Shown here one piece after another: positions 42,406 through 51,867 of a DNA stretch of 64,000 nt. The position numbers and the translations under genes were made by a program. Origin of the DNA: Mesorhizobium sp. ZC-5 (GTDB taxonomy: Bacteria > Pseudomonadota > Alphaproteobacteria > Rhizobiales > Rhizobiaceae); NCBI RefSeq assembly GCF_025753855.1, contig NZ_JAOWPT010000019.1, forward strand, positions 1 to 64,000. Reading direction: 5' to 3'. The notes under the pieces were generated by a model. It saw only the letters and a list, made by a program, of their open reading frames with translations. It did no database searches and was not told the origin of the DNA. Each line of letters opens with the position of its first letter. The stretch's first letter is position 1.

Positions 42406-43317
42406 CTATGAGAGAGGAGCGCTGGTGATACCGGCATCGTAAAACTCCGCACGCTTTTGGGCCGCCATCACATAATCCTTGTTGAGCAAAACAATATGCT
42501 GGGCGCGTGGCTTCTCATTCTCCGGATCACGAAGCAAGCCGAGTCTTTTCAAGACGTAGAACAACATCGCCGTACGAACGGACAGGACGGCTTTGAAATC
42601 CTGCATGCCGTAATCTTTCGCGACGACAGTCTTCTGGCTTTCGGTCAGCTGCGGATGCGGAGTAATCTCCACCGCGACGTGCTCTTGCCAGAGCACGTCG
42701 TCCTGGCCCCTGGCTCCGCCGGGTCCGGGGGAACGCACGTCAAGAATGCGCGGCAGCAGAAAGTCTTTGAACTTTCCGTCGATATGGCAATAGGCGCGGG
42801 CGTGCCAACGAAGTCCGTCAGAGCCGAAGGCATGGGGTGACATCCGCCGCCATACCGGATCGGTTCGGGTGTCGCTCATGGATTGGTAAAGCACTTCTAT
42901 CGATTTCCCCTCGCGCATGGCGTCGAGAACAGCGCGCAACCCAATGGGGTCGACCTCCCGATGCGGACTGAGGGCAATGTCAGTATCGGGACGGTAGCCG
43001 ATCCATGATTCCGCTGGCTTCGCCAATCCCTCCGCAAGGGAGCGCAGGCGCGACAGATAACCATCCGAATCGGGCTGCAAAAACCTTGGCTTGAAATTGT
43101 GCGCCGCGACATAGCGCTTTGCGCTCTTGTCGTACTCCACATTTCCCGGCGCCCGTTCTTGATAGAGCGTCAAGTCCTTGGACGCCTGCGGAACTGACAC
43201 GCCGAACCTTTCGATGATGTCCTTGCGGCGAACCCCCCCCTCCCAGAACAGGCGGAATTCTATGAATTCCAGCCTCTGTTCGACGCCCCACCGGATGCCG
43301 GTCACTTCATTATTCAT
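42406..43317 (-). CDS. capW: WYL-domain transcriptional regulator of the CBASS locus (CapW/BrxR type)
   Basis: 303 residues: an N-terminal winged helix-turn-helix (RRKDIIERFGVSVPQASKDLTLYQE), a WYL domain in the middle (SIEVLYQSMSD..., RMSPHAFGSDGLRWHARAYC) and a C-terminal WCX-like extension. Proteins of this layout, divergently placed beside CBASS and BREX loci, repress the defence operon and release it on a ligand signal. It faces the CD-NTase gene across about 105 bases containing a dyad that overlaps the promoter. The assignment as the CBASS repressor rests on layout and position. Confidence 0.82.
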   Translation of the reverse strand: MNNEVTGIRWGVEQRLEFIEFRLFWEGGVRRKDIIERFGVSVPQASKDLTLYQERAPGNVEYDKSAKRYVAAHNFKPRFLQPDSDGYLSRLRSLAEGLAKPAESWIGYRPDTDIALSPHREVDPIGLRAVLDAMREGKSIEVLYQSMSDTRTDPVWRRMSPHAFGSDGLRWHARAYCHIDGKFKDFLLPRILDVRSPGPGGARGQDDVLWQEHVAVEITPHPQLTESQKTVVAKDYGMQDFKAVLSVRTAMLFYVLKRLGLLRDPENEKPRAQHIVLLNKDYVMAAQKRAEFYDAGITSAPLS

Positions 43318-43349
43318 TGCAAGCCTCGCCGATGGGGATAGAAACTATA

Positions 43350-43402
43350 TTGACAGCTAAACACGATCCGTATAGTAACTTAACACAACCATACAGAATC
43401 GT
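43350..43402 (+). promoter_or_regulatory. CBASS promoter with overlapping dyad (candidate CapW operator)
   Basis: TTGACA (43350-43355) and TATAGT (43371-43376), 15 bases apart, form a plausible sigma-70 promoter. ACGATCCGTAT (43363-43373) and ATACAGAATCGT (43391-43402) form an imperfect inverted repeat spanning the -10 and start region, where a repressor would block transcription. Confidence 0.6.
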
Positions 43403-43423
43403 CAATTAAGAGGAGTGCGTAGC

Positions 43424-44389
43424 ATGAGCCGCGACCACGTAAGTCACGCGGACCTGGTTCGTTTTGCCGACGAACGGGTGAACCTGAAGCGCGATGACGC
43501 GGCGGATTTGCGCGCTCAGGCGAACCGCTTGCGTGACCGCCTGGAGACCTATCTGGCAGAACATCCCGACTTCGCGCTGCGCAAGATGATGCTTTCGGGA
43601 AGCCTGGCCAAGGGTACGGCGCTGAAGTCGATCAGCGATATCGACGTGGGCTGCTACGTTTCTTCCGACTCGGCCCCGGACAAAATCTCAGATCTGATCG
43701 ACTGGCTGGCCAAGAAGCTCGAAACGGCGTTTCCGAACTTCAAACCCGAGCAGATCAAGCGCAAGACCTATTCCGTCGGGGTCAATTTCATCACCACGGG
43801 CAATGAAGTCGACATCGTCCCCATTCTCTATGCGGGCGATCCGCAGTGGCGCGGTGACCTTGTCTCTCAGGACACGGGCGAAAAGCTGATGACGAGCGTG
43901 CCGATGCACCTCGAATTCATCCGCAAACGGAAAACCGCCAATGACAAGCATTTCGCGCAGGTCGTGCGGTTCGTGAAGTTCTGGAGCCAGCTTATCAAGC
44001 AGCAGGACGAAAATTTCCGCTTCAAGTCATTCATGATCGAGCTGATAGTCGCCTATCTCGCCGACCGCGGCCTTGCGTTGAGCGACTATCCGTCGGCCCT
44101 GGGGAAGATCTTCGCCTTCATAGCAAACGACGACTTCGAAACGGCCATCACCTTTGCTGATTACTACAACCCGGCGACCTGCGCGGCGACAGGCGCGCCG
44201 GTCCGAGTCTGGGACCCCGTCAACAACAAGAACAACGTGAGCGCTCTCTACACCCGGCAGAACAAGGAGAAGATCGTCGAAGCCGCCCTTGATGCGGGTG
44301 ACGCGATCGACTCGGCGCTGCGCGCGATCACCAAGGGCGACACCGTGCGCTACTGGCAGAAAATTTTTGGCCCGACGTTCAATGTGTGA
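43424..44389 (+). CDS. CD-NTase (CBASS cyclic-oligonucleotide synthase)
   Basis: 321 residues of the OAS-like nucleotidyltransferase fold. The active site is G59-S60 in LSGSLAKGTAL, D72-I-D74 in SDIDVG and the third acidic residue D130 in EVDIVPIL. After phage sensing such enzymes make a cyclic di- or trinucleotide that switches on the effector. The HORMA and TRIP13 partners place it in type III CBASS, where HORMA binding activates the synthase. The ATG has AGGAG eight bases upstream; the GTG at 43415 overlaps that site and was rejected. The nucleotide product cannot be told from sequence. Confidence 0.9.
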   Translation: MSRDHVSHADLVRFADERVNLKRDDAADLRAQANRLRDRLETYLAEHPDFALRKMMLSGSLAKGTALKSISDIDVGCYVSSDSAPDKISDLIDWLAKKLETAFPNFKPEQIKRKTYSVGVNFITTGNEVDIVPILYAGDPQWRGDLVSQDTGEKLMTSVPMHLEFIRKRKTANDKHFAQVVRFVKFWSQLIKQQDENFRFKSFMIELIVAYLADRGLALSDYPSALGKIFAFIANDDFETAITFADYYNPATCAATGAPVRVWDPVNNKNNVSALYTRQNKEKIVEAALDAGDAIDSALRAITKGDTVRYWQKIFGPTFNV

Positions 44390-44395
44390 GGCAAT

Positions 44396-44911
44396 ATGAG
44401 CTCCTACTCCACCACCGAAACCGAAACCTTCACGATCGCCCATGCACGGCGCATCGCATCGAAGGTTGCCACCGACCTGCTGCGGTTCCAGTCGCTTTAT
44501 AACGGCGTGCCGTCTACGGCCTTGATCGACAACTACGAGAAGGAGATCGTCGAGTATCTCCGCCACGACGTCGTTAAGTCCGTGACCTACGGCTTCAAGC
44601 GCGACGGCAAGTGGACCGAGGCCGCCGTGCGCTACCGCGCGCTCGCGGGCGGCATCCTGGTCTCGGACGATGATCCGGGGAAGATCCGGCCGCGCCTTGA
44701 CGTTGCCGGTGCCACCTTTACGTCCTTTCTCGTTCACAACAGCAACTGGTCGAACATGACGGCAGCAGAACGTCAGGCGATAGAGAACGCCTGCCCCTTT
44801 CAGCGGTCGTTGGGCACCGAACCGCCGCTCGAATCCGGCTATTGGACCGACGATCTCAACTACATCGCCGGCGGTCGTGGTCTCGGCCGCAGCACAGTGA
44901 GGAAGATATGA
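44396..44911 (+). CDS. cap7: Bacterial HORMA-domain protein (CBASS Cap7/HORMA1)
   Basis: 171 residues, beginning SSYSTTETETFTIAHARRIASKVATDLLRFQ and ending FQRSLGTEPPLESGYWTDDLNYIAGGRGLGRS, the pattern of bacterial HORMA family 1. In type III CBASS the HORMA protein senses a phage peptide, closes on it, and then binds and activates the CD-NTase. It lies six bases after the CD-NTase, and its stop overlaps the next gene (ATGA). Confidence 0.85.
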   Translation: MSSYSTTETETFTIAHARRIASKVATDLLRFQSLYNGVPSTALIDNYEKEIVEYLRHDVVKSVTYGFKRDGKWTEAAVRYRALAGGILVSDDDPGKIRPRLDVAGATFTSFLVHNSNWSNMTAAERQAIENACPFQRSLGTEPPLESGYWTDDLNYIAGGRGLGRSTVRKI

Positions 44912-45846
44912 GCGACGCCATCTCAATTGACGACGTTTTCGACCGTCGGCTCGATTTTCCCGATATGGGCGCGGCGCGGCGGCTTGCGCGGCTTGTCGGC
45001 ATAGATGACGCGAAGACGCGCCTTGCCAAGGTTCTGGGCGTTCTGGTCAATCCCGCTGGCCCGCGCGATTGGGCGGAAAAGCACCATAAGGGAGCGTCAG
45101 TCGCGCTCGACTATTTGGAGCGACGCCCGCCACTGGTGATTCTAGCGGGTGACGTCGGCACAGGAAAAACCGCTCTCTCTGAAACCGTCGGCGATGCCGT
45201 CGCCCGGCAGGAAAAGATCGGCGTCACGCTCTATCCCCTGTCGCTCGCGACGAGGGGAAGCGGCAAGGTCGGCGAAATGACCAAGCTGCTGTCTGCTGCA
45301 TTCGATGCGACGCTTCTTGCGGCCGAGAAACTCAAGCGTTCGTCGGGCAAGGCATCGGGCGGGATTATCCTCCTGGTCGACGAGGCCGATGCCGTTACGC
45401 AGAGCCGCGAAAGCGCCCAGATGCATCACGAGGACCGGGCCGGTGTTAACGCGTTCATTCGCGGCGTCGATCGGCTTGCCGAGAGGCAGTTGCCGGTTGC
45501 CGTGGTCCTTTGCACGAACCGCCTATCGGCAATTGACCCTGCCGTACAACGGCGGGCGGCGGAGATTTTCGATTTTGACAGGCCCGGCGATAAGCAGCGC
45601 CGCGCTGTGATCGAAGACCCTCTGACCGAGCTGGGTTTCAACAAGGCGCAGATCGATCAGGTCGTGAACCTGACCGGGGGCGAAAAGGGCGCGGTTGGTT
45701 ACACCTTCTCCGATCTCACGCAGCGCTTACTGCCGACACTTATCCTGGACGCTTATCCCGACCGGCCTGTCCGGTTCGAACGCGCCATCGAGATTATTCA
45801 GGCCATGAAGGCTACACCGCGCTTCCGCGACGGTAAGGCGACATGA
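44908..45846 (+). CDS. cap6: TRIP13/Pch2-like AAA+ ATPase (CBASS Cap6)
   Basis: 312 residues. Walker A GDVGTGKTAL, Walker B IILLVDEADAV, and a sensor region VVLCTNRLSAIDPAVQRRAAEIFDF with the arginine finger of AAA+ remodellers. In type III CBASS this protein opens the HORMA-peptide complex and so turns off the synthase when no phage is present. The ATG chosen (44908) overlaps the HORMA stop; longer in-frame starts lie inside the HORMA gene. Confidence 0.9.
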   Translation: MSDAISIDDVFDRRLDFPDMGAARRLARLVGIDDAKTRLAKVLGVLVNPAGPRDWAEKHHKGASVALDYLERRPPLVILAGDVGTGKTALSETVGDAVARQEKIGVTLYPLSLATRGSGKVGEMTKLLSAAFDATLLAAEKLKRSSGKASGGIILLVDEADAVTQSRESAQMHHEDRAGVNAFIRGVDRLAERQLPVAVVLCTNRLSAIDPAVQRRAAEIFDFDRPGDKQRRAVIEDPLTELGFNKAQIDQVVNLTGGEKGAVGYTFSDLTQRLLPTLILDAYPDRPVRFERAIEIIQAMKATPRFRDGKAT

Positions 45847-45871
45847 GCGCAGCTTTTACGGAGGACTGCCC

Positions 45872-47180
45872 GTGACCCAAGCCGTTATCGTCGCCCGCGA
45901 TGGAGCAGCCTATCAAGCCCGTCTTTTCTGGCAAAAGGCGGCGCTGCTTCTCGATCCCCATGGCCCCGTCGTAAAGGTCGGCTTTGAAAGCGGCGCGAAC
46001 GGGTTTGATGACATGTGGGTCGAATATGATCCGGCTCTTCTCGATCAGGAGGGACATCCCCTGCGCAGGGAGCATGTCCAGTGCAAATGGCATGTCAGCC
46101 CCGACAGTTACGGCCATGCGAGCCTGGCCGACCCGGCGTTTCTCGGGGCGACGGCGCGGTCTCACTTGCAGCGCGCCATAAAGGCGCAGCGTGACCACGC
46201 ACCCGATGGAATGGGCACTCGCTTCCGGCTCGCCAGCAACTGGCGCATTGATCGCGCCGACCCTCTGCGCGCGCTCGTGAATGAGCGGTCGCACACACTT
46301 CGTGTCGGCATGCTTTTCGGAACCGCCACCGATAACAGCACGATGGGCAAGGTGCGCAAGCTTTGGCGAGATCACCTGGGTGTCACGGACGACGAACTGC
46401 GCATCCTCGCGCGGACCCTCGCTTTTTCGGAAACGTCCGAATCCCTGGACGGACTGCGCGAACTTCTCGACCTGCATTTCCTGGCCGTAGGGCTGAAACG
46501 TAGCTGTGCCGGGTTTTGCCGACCGCCAGATACGGCCGGATTCGGACTGGCAGGGGACGCTGTATCCGGCGTTGAAGAACTTCCTTCTTGAAGCCGCGCG
46601 CGAGAGCGAACGGCTCAGGCTCGTCCTCGACGCGCACCTCACGCTTTCATTTGCGGCAGGTTCGGTGCTCAATATCAAATCGGGGCGTCTTATCGAGCTG
46701 GAGCAGCGCACTACGGGCCGTGCGGTGTGGTCGCCCAATGACCTGCCTCACGATCCCGCCTGGCCGGTATGGACCTTCAGTGAGCATGACGGCATGCCGG
46801 AGGGGGACGGGATAGTCGTCACGGTGAGTCTCACTCATGACGTAGCGGCGGCGGTGTCCGGATATGCGGCCGCGTCGCTGCCCGTAGCGCGCGCTACGCT
46901 TGACGCGCGGATCGCAACGGCGCCGGGTGCTCGCGCCGTGATCTGCGGCCGTCATGCCTTCGAGCTGGCAGAGTCTCTGGTCGCCAAGATCAGGTCAGTC
47001 CGCGACACTTCGCCGGGACAAAGGATTCACTTGTTCATGGCTGTTCCGGGGGCCTTTTCATTTTTCCTAGGCCAGCGCGCAACCGCCATTGGGCCGGTCA
47101 CGATTTATGAGTTTGATTTTGATGGCAACAGGGGGGGTAGCTACGAAGTGTCGCTGTCCTTGCCGGTCACGGTGTCGTAG
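45872..47180 (+). pseudogene. cap4: Cap4-like nuclease-SAVED CBASS effector with one frameshift
   Basis: The GTG start follows GGAGG. The N-terminal part (45872-46505) resembles the Cap4/DUF4297 restriction-like nuclease: YQARLFWQKA, D47 in GFDDMWVEYD and Q70-C-K72. The frame then shifts by one base near 46505 (AGC-T-GTG). The other frame continues without loss: PGFADRQ, then a SAVED domain (IVVTVSLTHDVAAAV, HLFMAVPGAFSFFLGQ, TIYEFDFDG) to 47180. Together they make a ~435-residue protein that would cut double-stranded DNA when a cyclic oligonucleotide binds SAVED. The shift means a dead gene, a sequencing error, or less likely programmed frameshifting. Confidence 0.82.
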
Positions 47181-47480
47181 GAGACGAAGCGCCGCTCCCG
47201 CTCAAGATCGTCATCGCGCCTGCGGCAGCGCTCGCCCTCCACCGGGGAGAAGCGCGGCGGTTATGGCGGATTTGATCCATTATGCTTTGTGCTGCGCGAC
47301 ATTGTGGTCGCGTCTCTCGAGAGACGACGACGTCATACCAGGACGAGACACACTCAACCGTGCTATCCATGTATTCTCTGGCATGATCCCAGTCGTGAAT
47401 ATCAAACCGACCCTAAATAGACCAGAACGCCTAGCGGCCGTCCCGCCTGTCGCCGACGACTTGGCGGCAAATCTGCTCCT
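47181..47480. other. Intergenic, nothing recognised
   Basis: About 300 bases between the CBASS effector and the IS110 remnant with no family-like frame. Confidence 0.4.
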
Positions 47481-48392
47481 TTGAAGCAACGCGGGAGGCG
47501 AACGATAGAGCTCTTTTGTGGACTGGACGTGGCGATGGATGAGACAGCGCTGTGCGTCGTCGACGATCATGGCGTCGTGCAACTTGTGACGACGGCGGTG
47601 ACGGATCCCGATGCGCTGTTTGCGGTGCTGAAGCCGTTTCTGCCGAGCCTGCGCCGCGTCGGCCACGAGGCAGGATCACTGTCGCCGGTCTGCATCCGGA
47701 ACTGAAGAAACTCGGCCTGCCGGCGATCTGCCTGGAGACGCAGCACGTGCGCGGCGCGATGTCGGCGCAGCGCAACAAGACCGACAGGGCTGATAGACTC
47801 GGCATCGCCCACATCATGTGCACCGGCTAGTTCCGCCAAGCCTACATCAAGTCAGAGAGCTGCTGCGGGACGAAGCTTCTGTTGATGCGCCGGCGCAATC
47901 TGAAGGTCAAGTTTCTCGACCTGGAGAACGCGATCAGGCACTCGCTGAAGGCATTCGGCATCCGCCTTGGCAAGGTCGGACGCGCGCTTTATGACGACGA
48001 TCGACGATCCCACACGCTTCCGCCGCTCACGCGACGTCGCGGCCTACTTCGGGCTGACCTCGCGGCGCTGGCAGTCGGGCTCCTCGATCGACCTTCAGCG
48101 CCGCATCTCGAAGGCTTGCGATGCGGACGTGCGGCGCGCGCTCTACGAGGCGGCGTCGGGACTGATGACGCGCTTCAAGGGCAGGGACAAGGTCAAGAGC
48201 TGGGGCCGGGAGATCGCCAAACGCTCCTGCCACCGCAAGGCCTGTGTCGCTGTGGCGCGCAAGCTGGCGGTGATCATGCACGCCATGTGGAGCGACGGCA
48301 CGTTCTATGTCGGCGACGCAGCCATGAGTGACACCGACGCCGCGCAACGCGCCCACATCAAGGATCGACGCCTGCTCGGAGCGCAGCGATGA
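47481..48392 (+). pseudogene. IS110-family transposase, frameshifted and deleted
   Basis: Three successive frames carry parts of one transposase. First ELFCGLDVAMDETALCVVDD (first DEDD Asp), then LETQHVRGAMSAQRNKTDRADRLGIAHIM (third/fourth acidic motif), then the C-terminal domain (RFRRSRDVAAYFGLTSRRWQSG..., KRSCHRKACVAVARKLAVIMHAMW). The joins need frameshifts near 47700 and a deletion near 47830-47960. It is not the same element as the IS110 remnant at 573. Confidence 0.8.
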
Positions 48393-48859
48393 GCGGCGCG
48401 GCGGCGGTTGAAACGCATGGCGCCCGCACGCTGACGGACGCCATCTGACACAAGGAGATCCGCCCCTGCGGATGAGAACCGAAGCAGACCAGGAACGACG
48501 GAACGCACGTTATCTTGCCTGCTGCCGCGCCGACGAACAGCCGGCCGGACCGCGCTCGATTGCCTGTGACGATGCTCCGTCAGTCCGATGGAAAAGTGCG
48601 CCACGACGGTCCGAGCGCTGCAACCATGCAGCCGAACCACACCGTCGCAGAGCGCGGAAGATTGCACGGCGCATCGGAACTCGACGTTCAAAAGCGGAAT
48701 CGTAGCGCAGAGAATAGAGTCGTTTATCATCGTAGACGGAAGGAGGAACGACGATGATTACAAAGTATTGCCAAACACAACCGATTAAGATGGCAAGATA
48801 AAAGGCAGCACATTGTGCTTTGGGCGGTTGGTTGTTTTTGTTGGACTTTTCGCTGTCTC
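48393..48859. other. Intergenic, nothing recognised
   Basis: No family-like reading frame. Confidence 0.35.
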
Positions 48860-49140
48860 CCACACATTGCAACAGTCCAGCGATATCCTCCTGATCGCGG
48901 CTCAGGCGATCGATCGCCTCTGCGAGCACGACGACGAACTTGCCCCGCATCGCATCGCTGATCAGCTCCTGAAGGCCGGGACGCAGCAGCAACGCGCCGG
49001 AGATCGCCCGGTCGGTATTGCTGTCGACGACTGTCCAGCCTTGCTTTTTGGCATGGAGGCGCCAGAGCCGCAGCTGATCCCTCGATCGAGGCGTCTCGCT
49101 GATTGTCAGTCGAGTAGCGGGCGTAGAGCGCGACCTTCAT
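48860..49140 (-). pseudogene. Serine recombinase, N-terminal remnant
   Basis: Starts MKVALYARYSTDNQRDASIE, the catalytic N-terminus of large serine recombinases (Ser in YARYST). It then loses frame, and resumes in another frame as LRPGLQELISDAMRGKFVVVLAEAIDRLSRDQEDIAGLL, the conserved DRLSRD segment. Only the resolvase domain survives, so the element it moved can no longer be excised by it. Confidence 0.75.
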
Positions 49141-49152
49141 GAGGCGACCTCC

Positions 49153-49431
49153 CTATTCCGGGAGGCGATCTCGCTTCCAATCATGCGTTTCGGCTTGTAC
49201 GAAATCCCGTGCGGCCTGTCGCGCCAGCAGCCGGACCAGATCGATGAGGCGTGGATCGGGCTTCGAGGACGCAGGCACTGCCGGTTCGCGGGCCGCGTCG
49301 ACGACCACACCAAACTTTTCGGCTGTTGTACGTCTCGGTCGCACCACGATCGCGTCCTCGTCCTCGCGCGGAGCACTCCGCTTCGCGACGAAGATGCCAC
49401 GTGACGGCGCGTTGGCAAGAGAGAAATTCAT
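49153..49431 (-). CDS. Small protein upstream of the recombinase
   Basis: 92 residues (MNFSLANAPSRGIFVAKRSAPRED...) ending in LVRLLARQAARDFVQAETHDWKRD. Short proteins with this ending commonly sit directly before serine recombinases in rhizobial elements. It lies 12 bases upstream of the recombinase remnant on the same strand. Function unknown. Confidence 0.45.
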   Translation of the reverse strand: MNFSLANAPSRGIFVAKRSAPREDEDAIVVRPRRTTAEKFGVVVDAAREPAVPASSKPDPRLIDLVRLLARQAARDFVQAETHDWKRDRLPE

Positions 49432-49667
49432 TTTGAATCAATAGCTTGTTTCGCGCAGGAGCGAGTTCTGGCGGACGGCAGCGTAGTGGCGGGGCACGAG
49501 TCGACTACCGTCGTAGCAAAAATATTTTTGCGATCACCTTCCTTTGAAGAGGGTAGTTTCGTCATGGTGGCAACCCTCGACACCATGAATGCCTTGGGGA
49601 GGCCATCCTCACCCACCGGGATGCATAACAGTTTCACCAGCCTTGCCCTCCAAGGAAAAGACGGCTA

Positions 49668-49681
49668 TATATCCGGATATA
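49668..49681. promoter_or_regulatory. Perfect 14-bp palindrome, candidate toxin-antitoxin operator
   Basis: TATATCCGGATATA sits 15 bases upstream of the antitoxin ATG, next to the ribosome binding site (ACGGAGG). Autoregulated VapBC-type operons usually bind such a site through the antitoxin. Confidence 0.6.
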
Positions 49682-49696
49682 GAACGGAGGCACGCG

Positions 49697-49999
49697 ATGA
49701 GCAACAGTGCGCAGAAGAGAGCCATCGAGAATTATCGGTCTCGCCTGACTGAGCGCGGCATCGCGCGGTTCGAGATCCAGGCGTTCGACGCCGACCGCGA
49801 TCTACTGCGAACCCTTGCCCGGAAATTGACGGAGGGCGGGCCGGAAGCCGGACAGCTTCGTCGGGCCGTACAGCAGGCAGTGGCGGGTGAGTCTCCGAAA
49901 GCGGGCGGCATTCTCGCTGCGTTGCGTCGCTCGCCTCTGGTTGGCGCGGACCTCGACCTCAGCCGGCCCCGCGAAGAGGGGCGCAAGGTCGACCTGTGA
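49697..49999 (+). CDS. Antitoxin of a PIN-domain toxin-antitoxin pair
   Basis: 100 residues from ATG 49697 with ACGGAGG upstream. An N-terminal segment (KRAIENYRSRLTERGIARFEIQAFDADRDLLRTLARKL) looks like a ribbon-helix-helix DNA-binding part. A flexible C-terminus (GADLDLSRPREEGRKVDL) would wrap the toxin. Its stop overlaps the toxin GTG (GTGA). Likely represses its own promoter at the palindrome upstream. Confidence 0.75.
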   Translation: MSNSAQKRAIENYRSRLTERGIARFEIQAFDADRDLLRTLARKLTEGGPEAGQLRRAVQQAVAGESPKAGGILAALRRSPLVGADLDLSRPREEGRKVDL

Positions 50000-50430
50000 C
50001 GCGTTACCTGCTCGATACCAACATCATCAGCAATGTCGTCAAACCGCAGCCATCAGAATCACTCGTGGCATGGATGTCGTCACAGCGCGATGAGGACCTG
50101 TTTATCGCCTCGCTGACCGTTGCGGAAATCCGACGCGGGATTTTGGAGAAACCACGCGGCAGAAAGCGCGATGCACTCGACAAGTGGTTCACTGGGTCTG
50201 AAGGGCCGCAGGCTCTGTTCGCGGATCGCATCCTCGCATTCGACGAGAAAGCAGGTCTGATCTGGGCGCGGCTAATGGCAGATGGCAAGGCCAAAGGCCG
50301 CCCACGAAGCGCTCTCGACACGATCATCGCCGCTGTTGCCGAGAGAAATGGGTGCCTTGTCGTCACGGACAATGAGAAAGATTTCGAGGGAGTCGATATC
50401 GTTAACCCCCTGCGGGAAGTCGAGAGATGA
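49996..50430 (+). CDS. vapC: VapC/FitB-type PIN-domain ribonuclease toxin
   Basis: 144 residues with the PIN-domain acidic residues: YLLDTNIISNVVK (first Asp), SLTVAEIRRGI (Glu), ARSxLDT-like SALDTIIAAVA (Asp) and LVVTDNEKDFEGV (last Asp). PIN toxins cleave tRNA or rRNA when the antitoxin is lost. Intact and coupled to its antitoxin by a four-base overlap. Confidence 0.88.
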   Translation: MTRYLLDTNIISNVVKPQPSESLVAWMSSQRDEDLFIASLTVAEIRRGILEKPRGRKRDALDKWFTGSEGPQALFADRILAFDEKAGLIWARLMADGKAKGRPRSALDTIIAAVAERNGCLVVTDNEKDFEGVDIVNPLREVER

Positions 50431-50582
50431 GCGTAGTCACCTCCGTTTGTTCATGTAATGGTCCTATCGAGGTCGACTCACAGCAACAGATCAAAAAGCC
50501 TATGGTTTCACGCCTCGGCAGGCTCAGCCTAGCTTCAAATTCATTCAGGAGCAGGCACCTAGCGGCTCTGTCGAGGTAATAA

Positions 50583-50795
50583 ATGACTGATTACAATAAA
50601 TTGAGTCGAGAAGATTTGATCCGCGTGCTGCTCGACCGGGACGGAGTGGACGTCGGCGGAATCCGTCTGACCTACCCCGGACAAACGCCGCCTTGGCAAA
50701 TCATCCGCCAGTTGAAGCCACGCTCGCAGCGTATCGAGAAAAAGCTGTGTGTTGGCTCCGAGGCATTGCAGTCCGAGAACGTCCTCCATGCGCCG
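50583..50795 (+). pseudogene. Type III restriction methyltransferase (Mod), N-terminal fragment
   Basis: About 65 residues (MTDYNKLSREDLIRVLLDRDG..., LTYPGQTPPWQIIRQLKPRSQRIEKKLCVGSEALQSENVL) have the look of the N-terminus of a type III Mod protein just before its target and SAM motifs. The frame then runs into unrelated sequence. It suggests a restriction system once stood in this island. Confidence 0.55.
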
Positions 50796-50983
50796 TGGAG
50801 GGGATCGTCGGTTTGAGGAAACCTCGCCCGAGGAACTCGAGGAGTGCTTTTGGCGCGCCAAGATGATCTCGGACTTGATCATTGCGAGGCTCGGTCCTGG
50901 CAGGGATGGCATCGCCACATGAGCCTGTGCATGGCCGCCCTGGCGTTCCTCTCCAAGCTATCGGCTGATCTTCGCCGCAGCGC

Positions 50984-51229
50984 ATGGAGCAAACCGAACG
51001 AAAGTCTGAAGGAGCCAATCGCCGCCCGATCCGGATGGCTGGGCTCGTCCCGAGCGTGCCCGAGATCCGCTATCTCCTCGCCCGGATCCTCATCTTCCCA
51101 CCGACACAAAAGCCCTTCATCATCGCATGGTCGCTATGGCGACGACGACATCGGGCCGCAGCCACCATTTGTCACTACAAACGGCGTGGACATGCGCAAC
51201 CTGTAGTACTAGCCCAAGCGGCGGCGTGA
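50984..51229 (+). pseudogene. Transposase C-terminal remnant
   Basis: LVPSVPEIRYLLARI..IAWSLWRRRHRAAATICHYKRR is a recurring C-terminal sequence of insertion-sequence transposases (W-S-x-W-R-R-x-H-x-x-x-A-x-x-x-H-Y). Nothing before it in frame belongs to a transposase. Confidence 0.5.
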
Positions 51230-51867
51230 ACACCAAGGGCTGCCGTTTCGTTTTTCAGGGTTTGCCTGAAAAATCTTTAGCCCAGACCGGGCTATTCTGG
51301 TGCACCTGTCGTATTTCCACAGGGTGTTGCACGGTAGAGTGACAACGCCTTGCCGCGTGCGCGGAGCAGGAGGGCATGGCAACAGGCCGGAACAAGTAGG
51401 ACGGCGCAGACCGTCACACTCTTCAAAAAGAGACTATTCGCCAGAGGGTATCTTCATCATCGATCCGGCGGTCGGGAGGCTCTGCCGGCTGAAAAGGACG
51501 ATGGCTATGATACAGTCAGGAGATGGATGGCGTGATCCACGTCGGGCACCTGCACCGATCACCTCCCCAAAATGGCGATCCGGTCCTGGTATCGAGCCGC
51601 CGTGCCGAGATTTTCGCGGCCGTGGAGGCTTCGCTCTCTGGTGTCTGCAGGGCGAAGCGGGCAGCAGATGAGAGCCAGCGGCGGGGGAGCACCAGCCGCC
51701 CGAACCGACGTGCGTCGACGGACACGATCGTAAGGACGCTGGCCTGTCTTGGCAGTCTCGGCCGGATGTCGACGTCGCTCTAGATCCCAAGACGTCGATC
51801 TTGAGATAGCGATTTGCCAGCACTTTCCTTAGACAGCTTGCACCGGGGTGGGGACCTAGTTCGCACG
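51230..51867. other. Intergenic at the right edge of the island, nothing recognised
   Basis: No family-like reading frame. I found no second copy of the tRNA-fMet 3' end here. Confidence 0.35.

Noticed and set aside
49428-49637. 69-codon minus-strand frame upstream of the PIN toxin-antitoxin pair
   Set aside because: No start context, no family resemblance, and it overlaps the promoter area of the pair.
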